Source: Microglena sp. YARC
Taxonomy: Eukaryota > Chlorophyta > Chlorophyceae > Chlamydomonadales > Chlamydomonadaceae
NCBI GenBank assembly: GCA_022414725.1
Contig: CM039464.1
Coordinates: 24,021,532 to 24,085,531 of the forward strand
Direction: 5' to 3'
Length of the DNA: 64,000 bases
Shown here: piece by piece, positions 63,961 to 64,000 of the stretch
Position numbering within the stretch: the first letter of the stretch is position 1
Layout of the letters: the number at the start of each line of letters is the position of its first letter
Notes under the pieces: generated by a model
The model's input: only the letters and a program-made list of their open reading frames with translations
Told to the model about the DNA's origin: nothing
Database searches by the model: none
Translations under genes and position numbers: made by a program

Positions 63961-64000
63961 TGATTAGGTTCAGTTTTTTTGAGCACATCATTTTGCCTTT

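Overview
The window looks like a stretch of eukaryotic nuclear chromosome that holds an endogenised, decaying giant-virus (Nucleocytoviricota) insertion. Viral markers seen directly are a D5-type primase-helicase (two broken copies), an XRN-type 5'-3' exoribonuclease, a serine/threonine-kinase-like protein, a J-domain protein, a NET-like protein, a patatin-like phospholipase, two concanavalin/LamG-like virion-type proteins and a family of beta-helix/coiled-coil fibre-like genes. Eukaryotic features are a dead LINE with a TGTAA tail, genes with GT-AG introns, Tc1/mariner-like elements and long simple-sequence tracts. The host species and the viral family cannot be read from the sequence. Two runs of exactly 1000 N (15,728-16,727 and 59,998-60,997) show a scaffold made of three contigs.

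Layout. 1-2.45 kb: right end of a large transposon with a DUF7869-type gene, abutting a truncated Fanzor/TnpB gene (2.45-3.7 kb). 4.6-6.3 kb: Tc1/mariner-like element. 7.16-7.33 kb: MITE with a 4-bp target duplication. 8.1-10.8 kb: broken D5 primase-helicase, followed to 15.7 kb by genes that reappear inverted at 53.5-60 kb. 17.6-30.6 kb: surface-protein island with four fibre-gene pieces, split by the LINE (about 18.4-23.15 kb), plus two lectin-like genes. 30.8-36.4 kb: best-preserved viral genes. 36.4-46.3 kb: a 9.9-kb TIR transposon inserted in the patatin gene. 46.3-52.7 kb: more viral genes. 53-60 kb: right arm of the inverted duplication. 61-64 kb: another fibre-like gene with a TSP1 module and 262-bp repeats.

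The strongest discovery candidate is the element at 36,418-46,328. It has matching inverted ends beginning AATGGGCGTTCC, subterminal palindromes and a TTAC target duplication. Removing it with one TTAC makes the patatin frame continuous. It carries a DUF7869-type gene whose introns hold the 20-nt palindrome CTCCCGATTATGATCGGGAG, and two mirror-image tandem arrays (about 25 and 21 units of 78-79 bp) built on the same palindrome, each ending at a splice-acceptor-like site before an exon. A second copy of its right end sits inside the Fanzor gene. Short MITEs with the same terminal sequence are scattered nearby, so one enzyme may move all of them.

Caution: many breaks are single-base indels in homopolymers, and the two duplicated arms differ largely by such indels. 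Part of the apparent decay may be uncorrected long-read error in repeats. Intact genes between them show that the whole window is not equally affected.
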